A stretch of DNA of 64,000 nt from positions 62,001 through 126,000 of the forward strand of contig NZ_JFHC01000008.1 in assembly GCF_000698595.1 (NCBI RefSeq), given 5' to 3'. This DNA is from Caballeronia glathei. GTDB taxonomy: Bacteria > Pseudomonadota > Gammaproteobacteria > Burkholderiales > Burkholderiaceae. The notes under the pieces are model-generated. The model was not told where the DNA came from and made no database searches. It saw nothing but the letters and a program-made list of their open reading frames with translations. Positions 41,439 through 51,799 of this stretch are shown piece after piece. Position 1 is the first letter of the stretch; each line of letters opens with the position of its first letter. Both the position numbers and the translations under genes were made by a program.

Positions 41439-43985
41439 TCAGCGGTCCATCCAGTAGCGCGCGCGTGCCTGCCGGAAGCGCTCGAGCGTGATCGCCGATG
41501 ACACCTCGACGCGCGCGGCGCCGTCGCCGTCACTGCGCGCAAGCTCGATGGCGCGCAGCCGGTAGCGCTCGAAGACGCCCGGATGCGGGTGACGAAAACG
41601 GTTGCGATAGCCTACCTGAAATACCGCGACGAGCGGACCGACGGAATCGAGGAAAGGCTCGGTCGAGGACGTCCTGCTGCCGTGATGCGGAACGACGAGC
41701 ACGTCCGCCTGCAGTGCAGCAGCGTCGCGGCGCAGCAGTTCGCGTTCGACGTCCGCTTCGATGTCGCCGGTCAGAAGCGCGGACCGCCCTTGCGCACTCG
41801 TCACTTTCAGCACGCACGACTGCGCGTTCGGCTTGCCCGCGAGCGCATGCGCGTCGGGCCACAGCATCGCGAATTCGACCCCGTCCCAGTTCCAGCGCTG
41901 GCCCGCCGCGCACCGCAGCGCCTCCCCGCCGCGCGCGCGGGCGGCGTCCCACAACGGGTGGCGCGGCGCAAGCGAGCCCAGCAACTGCATGACGCGAACG
42001 TCCTCGATCACCGCCTGTGCACCGCCCGCGTGATCGGAATCCGAATGGCTGACGACGAGCGCATCGAGCGTCGCGATGCCTTCGGCGGCCAGATATGGCG
42101 CGACGATCCGCTCGCCCGCGTGCGTCGACTCGGGACCGGGGCCAGCATCGAACAGCAGGGTGTGGCGCGCGGTCTCGACGACGATCGACGACCCCTGCCC
42201 GACATCCAGCGCCGTCAGACGAAACGTGCCCGGCGGCGGCGCATGCGGCGCGGGAAATACGAGCGGCAGCCACGCGAGCGGCGCGGCGAAGCGCAGCGGC
42301 CAGCCGCGCGGCGCGAGCGCCCACGCGACGCCCGCCGCCGCGGCGGCGAGCGCGAACGCATCGGGCTGCGGCAGCCGCCAGAGCGCCCACGCCGGGCTCG
42401 CGAGCCACGCGAGGACGTCGCACATGAGCGTCAGCAGGCCGTGCGCGGCGCGATAGGCGAATGCGTCGAGCGGCGCGGGCAGCAGCACGCCGGCGAGCAC
42501 GACCGGCGTGACGAGCACGCTGACCCACGGAATCGCGACGGCATTGGCGAGCGGGCCCACGAGCGGAATCTGCGAGAACCAGTAGGCGGTGAGCGGCGCA
42601 AGACCGATCGTGACGGCGTACTGCACCCGTGCGCCCGACGCGATCCGCGTGCGCAGCCGCCAGGCGATCAGACCCGCACGCCGGAGCACGCTGCTGCGTG
42701 AGCGCGTGACGGCGCGGACCGCCGCCTCCTCGTCCGTCCCGCTGCCGGCCCCGACCGGCACGTGCGGCTCTGCCCCGCCGCCAGCGTCGTCGCTGCCCTC
42801 ACCGTGCCATCTCGACGCGCGCCGCCCGTGCGCCGCTGTCGCGAGAAGAATTGCGGCGACCGCGCAGAACGACAGCCAGAAACCCGCTGCCGTGACCGCC
42901 CATGGGTCGACGAACAGCACGAGCGCGAGCGCCCACGCCAGCACCAGCGACGACGCGGGGCGACGCCCGCCCAGAAACGCGATCGCGGCGAAGACGAGCG
43001 TCCAGAGCGCCCGCTGCGCCGGCACGTTGAATCCTGCGAGGCCCGCGTAGACGGCGGCGAACAGCGCGCCGCCGGCTGCGGCCGCCTTCGGCGCTGCCAC
43101 ACACAGCGAAAGAGGCACGCCACGCCAGCGCACGCGCCGCCAGAGAAAGCCGGCGAGCGCCGCGGCGAGCCCCGCGACAAAGGCGATATGCAGCCCCGAG
43201 ATCGCGACGAGATGGCTCGTGCCGGTGGCGCGCATCAGCGTCCAGTCGTCGTCGCGGATCCCGTCCTGCGCACCTACCGCGAGCGCCACGACGATGCCGC
43301 GATGCGGCGCATCGCCGAGTGCGGCACCGATGCGCTCGCGCAGATGCGCACGCCACCGGTCGAGCGTGAGCGCGATGCCCGACGCATCGCGGGGCAGCTT
43401 GCGTGCCGCCGATGCGTTTGCGACATAGCCCGTCGCGCGGATGTTGCGGGCAAGAAGCGATGCCTCGGCGTCGCGCAAGCCGAAGTTCGCGTTGCCGTGC
43501 GGGCGCTTGAGCCGAACGGTCAGCACCCAGCGCTGCCCCGCCCGAAGCTCGGGCGGTGGCGCCTCGGCAGGCTTGCCGCCGCCGTCGAGCGCAAGCCACG
43601 ACAGCTGCACGATGCGCGGAAAGTCGTTCAGCCCCGCATCGTTCGATTCGGATTCGAAGAGAAACCGCGTGCTGCCGGCGCCGATCGAAGGCAGTCCGCG
43701 CACGAAGCCCGTCACTTCGATATTGCGCCCTTCGTACGCGGGCGGAAGTTGCGTCCGCAGCCGCATGTCGGCGCGCAGCGCGGCGTACGCGAAGCCGAAC
43801 ACGAACGCCGCGAGCGGCAAGGCGACGGCGCGCCAGCGCGCGCATGCCCGGCCACCTGCACAGGCCCATGCACATGCGCCGCAAAACGCCGCGGCGAGCG
43901 CGGCCCAGCCGATCCCGCCCGGCAACGCGCCCTGCTGCTGCAGACACCAGACCCCCAACGCGAAGCCAAGCAGGACGACACGCAC
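41439..43985 (-). CDS. comEC: DNA internalisation competence protein ComEC/Rec2
   Basis: About 850 residues. Order: an N-terminal DUF4131-type membrane part, a middle block of many hydrophobic helices around the Competence domain (GTSHLVAISGLHIAF), and a C-terminal metallo-beta-lactamase domain with SHSDSDHAGG and VVPHHGSRTSS. It forms the inner-membrane channel for single-stranded DNA uptake. No ATG exists at the N-terminus: GTG 43985, with GGGGG upstream, was chosen over TTG 44000. No comEA or other competence gene is near. A Gly/Asp-rich loop (GEGSDDAGGG) interrupts the membrane block near residue 410. Confidence 0.9.
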   Translation of the reverse strand: MRVVLLGFALGVWCLQQQGALPGGIGWAALAAAFCGACAWACAGGRACARWRAVALPLAAFVFGFAYAALRADMRLRTQLPPAYEGRNIEVTGFVRGLPSIGAGSTRFLFESESNDAGLNDFPRIVQLSWLALDGGGKPAEAPPPELRAGQRWVLTVRLKRPHGNANFGLRDAEASLLARNIRATGYVANASAARKLPRDASGIALTLDRWRAHLRERIGAALGDAPHRGIVVALAVGAQDGIRDDDWTLMRATGTSHLVAISGLHIAFVAGLAAALAGFLWRRVRWRGVPLSLCVAAPKAAAAGGALFAAVYAGLAGFNVPAQRALWTLVFAAIAFLGGRRPASSLVLAWALALVLFVDPWAVTAAGFWLSFCAVAAILLATAAHGRRASRWHGEGSDDAGGGAEPHVPVGAGSGTDEEAAVRAVTRSRSSVLRRAGLIAWRLRTRIASGARVQYAVTIGLAPLTAYWFSQIPLVGPLANAVAIPWVSVLVTPVVLAGVLLPAPLDAFAYRAAHGLLTLMCDVLAWLASPAWALWRLPQPDAFALAAAAAGVAWALAPRGWPLRFAAPLAWLPLVFPAPHAPPPGTFRLTALDVGQGSSIVVETARHTLLFDAGPGPESTHAGERIVAPYLAAEGIATLDALVVSHSDSDHAGGAQAVIEDVRVMQLLGSLAPRHPLWDAARARGGEALRCAAGQRWNWDGVEFAMLWPDAHALAGKPNAQSCVLKVTSAQGRSALLTGDIEADVERELLRRDAAALQADVLVVPHHGSRTSSTEPFLDSVGPLVAVFQVGYRNRFRHPHPGVFERYRLRAIELARSDGDGAARVEVSSAITLERFRQARARYWMDR

Positions 43986-44068
43986 ACACGACCCCCGCAA
44001 CGTTCAAGGCGAACGCGTGCACACTGGATGACCCGCTCATCCGGCGCATGCACCCGAACCGCAAACGA

Positions 44069-44854
44069 TTATGAAGAGATCAGGCGAAGCCGCGGCAGCG
44101 CGGCGTGCGCGTTAGCCGTTGTGCCGATGGAGAGCGCTTCTTCGGAGATGCCGCGCAGCCCGGCGAGCACCGCCGCGATGCCCGCCACCTGGTCCGGCGT
44201 GTTGCGTCCCTTGTAGCGCCACGACGGGGCGATGTCGGGGGCGTCGGTTTCGAGTACGATCGCCTCGAGCGGCAGGTCCGCGGCGAGCCGCCTGATCTGC
44301 CGGGCGCGCTCGAACGTCAGATTGCCGCCGAACCCCAGATGCATGCCGTGCGCGATGAACGCCTCGGCCTGCTGGAAGCTGCCGTTGAACGCATGCGCGA
44401 TGCCGCTTTTCACGCCATGCACGCGCAGGCCCTTGAGCACCTTGTCCTGCGACTTGCGCACGTGGCAGATCACCGGCAGACCGAACTCGCGCGCGAGTTT
44501 GAGCTGCTCGCCGTAGAAGAACTGCTGGCGGGCGTCGTCGAGGGTCGGCACGAAATAGTCGAGACCGATCTCGCCGATGCCCACGAAAAGCGGATCGCCG
44601 AGGCTCGCTTCGATTTCCTCGCGCAGCACGCGCAGGTCGTCGTCCGCGGCGCGCGGCGTGAAAAGCGGATGGATGCCGAGCGCGTACGCGCCGCCGATGC
44701 GATGCGCGAGCTTGCGCACCGTCGCGAAGTTCTCGCGCGCGACGCCCGGAATCACGATACGCGATACGCCCGCCCCGCGCGCCGCCGCGGCGACGTCGTC
44801 GCGGTCTGCGTCGAACTCCGACGCGTCGAGATGGCAGTGCGTATCGATCCACAT
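44069..44854 (-). CDS. tatD: TatD family metal-dependent DNase
   Basis: 261 residues, a TIM-barrel amidohydrolase-type fold. Metal ligands: DTHCHLD (His6, His8), GEIGLDYF, ICHVRK, AHAFNGS and ETDAPDI. TatD/YcfH-type enzymes are Mg-dependent 3'-5' exonucleases. Position between lolD and comEC is conserved in related genomes as I recall. The exact subfamily (TatD versus YcfH) is not decided. It starts 6 bases upstream-side of the lolD stop, so the two are in one transcript. Confidence 0.91.
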   Translation of the reverse strand: MWIDTHCHLDASEFDADRDDVAAAARGAGVSRIVIPGVARENFATVRKLAHRIGGAYALGIHPLFTPRAADDDLRVLREEIEASLGDPLFVGIGEIGLDYFVPTLDDARQQFFYGEQLKLAREFGLPVICHVRKSQDKVLKGLRVHGVKSGIAHAFNGSFQQAEAFIAHGMHLGFGGNLTFERARQIRRLAADLPLEAIVLETDAPDIAPSWRYKGRNTPDQVAGIAAVLAGLRGISEEALSIGTTANAHAALPRLRLISS

Positions 44855-44860
44855 GGCGTC

Positions 44861-46820
<1,960 letters not shown>

Positions 46821-47209
46821 GCGAGTCCTTTCAGCGTTCTTCGATCTTGCGCCGCGCGGTGACGCCTGTCGTGCTTCGTGCATCACGCGCGGCATGGGTC
46901 TTTGTGTTCGTTGCGACCTGCGCCCCTGGCCATTCGACATACACGCCGACATGCACGCATATACGCGCGCGGGCGGGCTCTGGACGCCCTTTCGACGCAA
47001 TTTCGCGCCTCCAGGGCGATTGCGGCCTCCGATCAACCGCGAAGTTTGCCACACAATCCGGTGTGAACCCGCCATCGCCGCCTCGGCGCGGGCCCCGGTT
47101 GAGAAAGCCGTGACGCTGAATTGGTTCAACCGGACGGGCGCGAAACGCGCGGCCGGACGGGCTTCGCGTGCCCGCGATGCGCACTTTTTTCAGCGAAGCC
47201 GCCATCGCC
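46821..47209. other. Long intergenic region between divergent lolC and the SOS-type gene, no gene recognised
   Basis: About 390 bases. Overlapping frames exist on both strands but have no recognisable protein features or good starts. The only regulatory signal noticed is at its right end (LexA box and promoter). lolC promoter elements should lie here on the minus strand but were not identified. Confidence 0.4.
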
Positions 47210-47229
47210 TATACTGTACATCCATACAG
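47187..47229 (+). promoter_or_regulatory. Promoter with LexA (SOS) operator
   Basis: -35 TTTTCA (47187-47192), 17-bp spacer, -10 TATACT (47210-47215). The LexA box CTGTACATCCATACAG (47214-47229) matches CTGT-N8-ACAG exactly and overlaps the last two bases of the -10 and the expected transcript start, the normal place for repression. The start codon follows 14 bases later. Confidence 0.8.
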
Positions 47230-47242
47230 TATTCCGACCGGC

Positions 47243-47578
47243 ATGAAGCTCCCCTCGTTCGCCGCGCCCACCCTCGCCGATCTGCGCGACTGGTGGCACA
47301 GGCATCCGCACCCGGACGTGCGCCGGCTGATCCTCGAGGTTCAGCGGCAGCGGCTCGAACTGCTCGAAACCCGCACGCTCTTCGACGAGGGCTTTCGCCA
47401 GGTCGAGCGCGACGCGCCCGCGCTGGCGACCAACGGCATGCCCCTTTCCAGGGTTCGCGTGAGGCTTGCAATCGAGATTCGCCGCGCGGGCGTGATCGAC
47501 GATTCGCCGAAGCCGAAACCGCCGCAAGTGGTGGATTTCCAGAGGATGGCGGCACACGGCAAGCCCGCGACCGATTGA
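47243..47578 (+). CDS. Uncharacterised small protein, probably SOS-inducible
   Basis: 111 residues, not recognised. ATG 47243 was chosen because it follows the promoter and operator; GTG 47168 in the same frame would put the LexA box inside the gene. The protein starts KLPSFAAPTLADLRDWW. A long helical, basic and leucine-rich middle (VRRLILEVQRQRLELLETRTLF, broken by RDAPALATNG) is followed by RVRVRLAIEIRRAG and a Lys/Pro-rich end (DDSPKPKPPQ). Net charge is positive and no membrane segment, signal or metal motif is seen. There is no strong Shine-Dalgarno sequence. No obvious partner gene is adjacent; recJ is 2.4 kb downstream. A nucleic-acid or inhibitor role is possible but unsupported. Confidence 0.7.
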   Translation: MKLPSFAAPTLADLRDWWHRHPHPDVRRLILEVQRQRLELLETRTLFDEGFRQVERDAPALATNGMPLSRVRVRLAIEIRRAGVIDDSPKPKPPQVVDFQRMAAHGKPATD

Positions 47579-47644
47579 TTGATTCAAAGGGTGCTCGCGC
47601 GGACGGCCGCGCCTGGCCTCGAAGCGCACCGGGCCCCCGTGCGC

Positions 47645-48019
47645 CTAAAGATCCGCCAGATCCAGCACCACCGGACTCGACGCGCCGCGCAGCACCTTCG
47701 CGATGGCGGCATCGCGTATCTCGCCGGCATGCCGGATGAAGATCGCGAGCGCAGGTTCCGCGGGCGGCGCCGGCGCAAAGCGGCTGCGCAAGGCGTCGTA
47801 CCCGACGAGCCCTCGATAGGACACGCCCTTCACCTCGAATTCGAAGTTGATCGCTTCGGAATACCAGTCGTCGACGATGGACGTGACGGGCGGACCGGAC
47901 GCGGCGCCGGACGCTCCCTGCGCGGACATCGAGCGCGCCCGCACGATGCGCTGGCGCCTCGCAGCGGCGGCGACGAGCCGCGCGACGCGCAACAGGATCT
48001 GCCTGATTCTAGGTGCCAT
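47645..48019 (-). CDS. Hypothetical protein, possibly DUF1488-like
   Basis: 124 residues from ATG 48019. A basic N-terminus (residues 1-30, RQILLRVARLVAAAARRQR) could be an amphipathic helix. The C-terminal 75 residues (NFEFEVKGVSYRGLVGYDAL, then LAIFIRHAGEIRDAAIAKVL and VVLDLADL) recall the DUF1488 pattern of a short beta-rich half followed by a helix and a final strand. This is a weak match from memory. It converges with the SOS-type gene. The opposite strand has long shadow frames, so a database check would settle it. Confidence 0.55.
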   Translation of the reverse strand: MAPRIRQILLRVARLVAAAARRQRIVRARSMSAQGASGAASGPPVTSIVDDWYSEAINFEFEVKGVSYRGLVGYDALRSRFAPAPPAEPALAIFIRHAGEIRDAAIAKVLRGASSPVVLDLADL

Positions 48020-48147
48020 GACGCGCTCCAGCCGGGCCCGGCGCGCGCCGCGTATGGCACGCCCCGCCGCCCTGCATGCGCAACGCTTGCGCCAGCCCCC
48101 GCCGGACGCACGCCCTCACGCCGCTGGCCGCCGCTTGCGATCCGCCG

Positions 48148-48330
48148 TCACGATTGCGTCCCGTGGCGCGATCGCGCCGAGGCGATGCCTTTCTTTACGC
48201 GGGTCTTCGCGGCCGCGGAGTCGCGCTGCTCGCGCTCCTGGATCGCGCCGCCGCGAATGAATGCGCACAGGCAGATTACGCCGATAGTCCAGATCAGGCC
48301 GATGATGACGGCCACGAGTGTCGTGTTCAT
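48148..48330 (-). CDS. Small single-span membrane protein
   Basis: 60 residues. The N-terminal hydrophobic helix (VAVIIGLIWTIGVICLCAFI) is followed by a strongly charged tail (REQRDSAAAKTRVKKG). AGGGG lies nine bases before ATG 48330. It may share a transcript with the gene at 47645-48019. No family was recognised. Small size makes it easy to miss, but the helix and ribosome site support it. Confidence 0.6.
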   Translation of the reverse strand: MNTTLVAVIIGLIWTIGVICLCAFIRGGAIQEREQRDSAAAKTRVKKGIASARSRHGTQS

Positions 48331-48577
48331 GAGCGAGCCCCTAGAGGCAAAAACAGCGGTTCAGGTTGCGCGCGACGCGCGCCGATCAGCTCGAACGGCC
48401 CGGCGCCCGCAATCGCGCGAGAGCGGGCACGAGGTCGACAAACTCACCCTGAAGCGCCTCGCCCCTGGCCGACGGGCAGGCGTTAGTCCCCGAACACTCT
48501 GTTTCTTGGATTTTTCCGAGTGGCATGTTGGTCTCCAGCTTTTTTGTGCAACATTTTCAGCAGCAGCTTAGAAGCAA

Positions 48578-48600
48578 GGCGCCGCGCAATATGCGGCGCC
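48578..48600. repeat. Inverted repeat, 8-bp arms
   Basis: GGCGCCGC (48578-48585) and GCGGCGCC (48593-48600) flank GCAATAT. No T-run on the plus side; a short T-rich stretch only on the minus side. Role unclear. Confidence 0.6.
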
Positions 48601-48718
48601 GGTCACACTGACATCAAGTTGAACGCCATCGGACGCGCGCGAATGCGGTGCGCCGAACCCAGCCGCACAGTTCCCGCTCATTTGTGCGACCAGACGGAAC
48701 GGCCGGTGCCACGCGGGC

Positions 48719-48778
48719 GGACTTGCAGCCGGACTTACGGCCGGACTCGCAGTCGAACTCGCAGCCGGACTTGCAGCG
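48719..48778. repeat. Five-copy degenerate 12-bp tandem repeat
   Basis: Units: GGACTTGCAGCC, GGACTTACGGCC, GGACTCGCAGTC, GAACTCGCAGCC and GGACTTGCAGCG. The period of 12 is a multiple of 3, and in the frame of the following gene it reads Pro-Asp-Leu-Gln-like tetrapeptides. Confidence 0.8.
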
Positions 48779-48875
48779 TGCATTTCACGCATCGGCCTGC
48801 ATCGCATCGCGTCCTGGGCCCCGCGCGCCGATGCCCGGAAGAACCCGGATCGTTTGCCATACAATGCGCAGCATC

Positions 48876-49970
48876 ATGCCCGTTCAAGACCTTCACCTCC
48901 TGTTGCCGTTCGCGCTGCCATCGGCGGCGGACGCCGCCACCGCGCTCCACAACCTGGAAAGTCCCGCCCTCGAAAGGCTGCTCGCCCGCGCGACGCTCGA
49001 CGAGCGCGTGATCGGCGAGGATTTTCAGCGCACGCTGCCGCACGAGCGCTGGATCGCGCGGCAATTCGGCGCGGTCAACACCGCCGCCGACGCCACGCCC
49101 GCCGACGAAGCACCGCTCGCGCCCTACATGCTGCTCGCCGACGGCGGCACGCCCGGCGACGCGCCGTGGGCGTGCGTCGAGCCGGTGCACGTGCGCATCG
49201 CGCATGACCATCTGGTGCTGATCGACCCGGCCACGCTCCAGGTGTCCGACGACGAAGCGCACACGCTCTTTCAGGTGGTCAAGCCGCTGATCGAGGAACT
49301 GGGCATCGAGGTGCAGGCGCCCGCCGCGACGCGCTGGTACGTGTCGGGCGAGAGTCTCGGCGCGCTCGCGGGCGCCTCGCCGCTGCGCGCGAGCGGACGC
49401 AACATCGAAATCTGGCTGCCGCACGAAGCGAAGACGGGCGAGCGTTCGCGCGCCTGGATGAAGCTGCAGAACGAAGTGCAGATGGCGTGGTTCGAGCATC
49501 CGCTGAACGAGGCGCGCGAAGCGCGCGGCCTGCCCGCGATCAACTCGATCTGGCTGCACGCCCAGGGCACGTTGCGCACCGTGACGAGCCCGTTCGCGCG
49601 CGTGATGTCGGACGCCGCGGCGACGCGGGGCCTCGCGCTCGCCGCCGGTCTCGCGCCGCAGTCGCCGCCGGCGTCGTTTGCAGCGCTTGCAGCGTCGGGC
49701 GATTCAGGCCATTCCGGACGCACGCTCGTCGAACTCGATCCGTTTTCGGCACCCTTCATCGAGCAGGACTGGGCGCGCTGGAACGCGTCGCTGAAGGCGC
49801 TCGAAGCCGCCTGGTTCGCGCCCGCCCTCGCCGCGTTGAGCGACGGCTCGCTCGGCACCCTGCGCTTCACGCTGTGCAGCGACACCGGCTCGGTCACGCT
49901 CACCGCGACGCGCGGGAGCCTGCGCAAGTTCTGGCGCCTCCGGCCGATCGCGGCGCTGTTCATCGAATAA
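48876..49970 (+). CDS. Uncharacterised RpfE-like / phosphoglycerate mutase-like protein
   Basis: 364 residues from ATG 48876 (ATG 48864 is four codons earlier). It begins PVQDLHLLLPFALPSAADA and contains the cluster ISGLTT-like PLIEELGIEVQAPAATRWYVSG and NEVQMAWFEHPLNEARE. From memory this is the family annotated as RpfE-type regulatory protein or, misleadingly, cofactor-independent phosphoglycerate mutase, which often sits upstream of recJ. No alkaline-phosphatase metal motif is visible, so mutase activity is unlikely. It ends 29 bases before recJ and is likely cotranscribed with it. Confidence 0.75.
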   Translation: MPVQDLHLLLPFALPSAADAATALHNLESPALERLLARATLDERVIGEDFQRTLPHERWIARQFGAVNTAADATPADEAPLAPYMLLADGGTPGDAPWACVEPVHVRIAHDHLVLIDPATLQVSDDEAHTLFQVVKPLIEELGIEVQAPAATRWYVSGESLGALAGASPLRASGRNIEIWLPHEAKTGERSRAWMKLQNEVQMAWFEHPLNEAREARGLPAINSIWLHAQGTLRTVTSPFARVMSDAAATRGLALAAGLAPQSPPASFAALAASGDSGHSGRTLVELDPFSAPFIEQDWARWNASLKALEAAWFAPALAALSDGSLGTLRFTLCSDTGSVTLTATRGSLRKFWRLRPIAALFIE

Positions 49971-49999
49971 TCAGTGACTCAACCACGAGCCCCCTTCGC

Positions 50000-51706
50000 A
50001 TGACCCGAATCGTCACCCGCGCCTCCTCCCCCGCCGATGCCGAAGTGCTCGTGCGCCACGGCCTGCATCCGGTGATTGCGCGGCTTTACGCGTCGCGCGG
50101 CGTGTCCTCGCCCGATGACATCGAAACGGAGCTGAAAAAGCTCCACGCGCCCGTCGGCCTGAAGGGGTGCGACGAAGCCGCCGCCCTGCTCGCCGATGCG
50201 CTCGCCGCGAACCGCCGGATGCTGGTCGTCGCCGACTACGACTGCGACGGCGCGACCGCGTGCGCCGTCGCCGTGCGCGGCCTGCGGATGTTCGGCGCGC
50301 GGATCGACTACCTCGTGCCGAACCGCTTCGAGTACGGCTACGGGCTCACGCCCGAGATCGTCGGGCTGGCCGCGCGCCTCCCGCAGGGCCGGCCCGACCT
50401 GCTGATCACGGTGGACAACGGCATTGCGAGCGTCGATGGCGTGCAGGCGGCGAACTCGCTCGGCATCGACGTCCTCGTCACCGACCATCACCTGCCCGGC
50501 GACGAACTGCCGCCCGCGCGCGCGATCGTCAACCCGAACCAGCCGGGCTGCACGTTCCCGAGCAAGTGCATCGCGGGCGTCGGCGTGATGTTCTACGTGC
50601 TGCTCGCGCTGCGCGCGGAACTGCGCCGCCGCAACGCGTTCACCGACGCGGCGCCCGAGCCGCGGCTCGACGGCCTGCTCGATCTGGTCGCGCTCGGCAC
50701 CGTCGCCGACGTGGTGAAGCTCGACGCGAACAACCGCATCCTCGTCGCGCAGGGCCTGAAGCGGATTCGCGCCGGGCGCATGCAGCCGGGGATCGCGGCG
50801 CTCTTTCGCGCGGCCGGACGCGACGCGCGCGCGGCCTCGGGCTTCGACATGGGCTTCGCGCTCGGCCCGCGCCTGAATGCGGCGGGACGGCTCTCGGACA
50901 TGTCGCTCGGCATCGAGTGCCTGACGACCGACGACATCGGCCGCGCCTGGGAGCTCGCGCAGCAGCTCGACGCGATCAACCGCGAGCGGCGCGAAATCGA
51001 GGCGGGCATGCAGCAGCAGGCGCTGGAGGAACTCCAGTCGGTCGATCCCGGCGATTGCGCGACGCTCACGCTCTTCAATCCGGGCTGGCATCAGGGCGTG
51101 ATCGGGATCGTCGCGGGGCGGCTCAAGGAGCGGTTTCACCGGCCGTCGTTCACGTTCGCGCACGCGGACGACAGCGGCGTCCTCTCGAAGGGCTCCGGGC
51201 GCTCGATTCCCGGCTTTCACCTGCGCGACGCGGTCGATCTGATCTCGAAGCGCGAACCGGGCCTCATCCACAAGTTCGGCGGCCACGCGATGGCCGCGGG
51301 CCTCACGATCGCCACCGCCGACATCCCGCGCTTCACGGCGGCCTTCGAGGCGGTCGGCCGCGAATGGCTGAGCGCAGAGGCGCTCTCGCGGGTGGTCGAA
51401 ACCGACGGCGAGCTGGAAGACGCCTATTTCACGCCGCAGTTCGTCGAAATGATCGACGCGGCCGTCTGGGGACAGGGCTTCCCGGCGCCGGTGTTTTCGG
51501 GCGAATTCGACGTGGCGTCGCAGGCGCTCGTGAAGGACAAGCACCTGAAGCTGCAGCTCGTGCGCGGGCGCCAGCGCTTTTCCGCGATCTGGTTCAACCA
51601 CGTCGATCCGCTGCCGGCGCGCACCATCGTGGCCTACCGGCTCGTGAGCGACACCTGGAACGGCGTCGCGCGGGTGCAGATGATCGTGGAGCATGCGCTC
51701 GCCTGA
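50000..51706 (+). CDS. recJ: Single-stranded-DNA-specific exonuclease RecJ
   Basis: 568 residues. DHH-family motifs are in order: VVADYDCDGATA (77-88), LITVDNGI and VTDHHLPGD, followed by the DHHA1 part with SGRSIPGFHLRDAV and GGHAMAAGLTI. It digests single-stranded DNA 5'-3' in recombination and mismatch repair. ATG 50000 is supported by this N-terminus. It leads directly towards prfB, an order (recJ-prfB-lysS) found widely in proteobacteria. Confidence 0.95.
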   Translation: MTRIVTRASSPADAEVLVRHGLHPVIARLYASRGVSSPDDIETELKKLHAPVGLKGCDEAAALLADALAANRRMLVVADYDCDGATACAVAVRGLRMFGARIDYLVPNRFEYGYGLTPEIVGLAARLPQGRPDLLITVDNGIASVDGVQAANSLGIDVLVTDHHLPGDELPPARAIVNPNQPGCTFPSKCIAGVGVMFYVLLALRAELRRRNAFTDAAPEPRLDGLLDLVALGTVADVVKLDANNRILVAQGLKRIRAGRMQPGIAALFRAAGRDARAASGFDMGFALGPRLNAAGRLSDMSLGIECLTTDDIGRAWELAQQLDAINRERREIEAGMQQQALEELQSVDPGDCATLTLFNPGWHQGVIGIVAGRLKERFHRPSFTFAHADDSGVLSKGSGRSIPGFHLRDAVDLISKREPGLIHKFGGHAMAAGLTIATADIPRFTAAFEAVGREWLSAEALSRVVETDGELEDAYFTPQFVEMIDAAVWGQGFPAPVFSGEFDVASQALVKDKHLKLQLVRGRQRFSAIWFNHVDPLPARTIVAYRLVSDTWNGVARVQMIVEHALA

Positions 51707-51762
51707 CAGGCGAGCCCGGGCGCGGGTGGCCCGCCCCCGCCCGTTCGCACCCCCCGATCGGC

Positions 51763-51768
51763 TATAAT
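51763..51768 (+). promoter_or_regulatory. -10 element of the prfB promoter
   Basis: A perfect TATAAT inside GGCTATAATTTC, 32 bases before the prfB start. No good -35 was found, so prfB-lysS may have its own promoter in addition to read-through from recJ. Confidence 0.5.
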
Positions 51769-51799
51769 TTCACCTTTTCACGAAGCCGAAATCGACCAC

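Larger units (their letters stand above)
48331..48875. other. Long intergenic region with repeats, no gene recognised
   Basis: 545 bases. It holds an 8-bp GGCGCCGC/GCGGCGCC hairpin (48578-48600), an AT-rich patch (48500-48560) with ATGTTG/CAACAT arms, and a five-copy 12-bp tandem repeat (48719-48778). The frame of the downstream gene is open across the repeat, so an N-terminal extension cannot be fully excluded. Confidence 0.5.

Noticed and set aside
42762-44216. 484-codon plus-strand frame opposite comEC
   Set aside because: Shadow of comEC on the other strand, with a nonspecific composition.
47168-47242. Upstream GTG start for the SOS-type gene
   Set aside because: It would place the promoter and LexA box inside the coding region.
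48500-48560. AT-rich patch with ATGTTG/CAACAT arms
   Set aside because: Six-base arms with an 18-base loop are expected by chance; no gene or promoter is clear.
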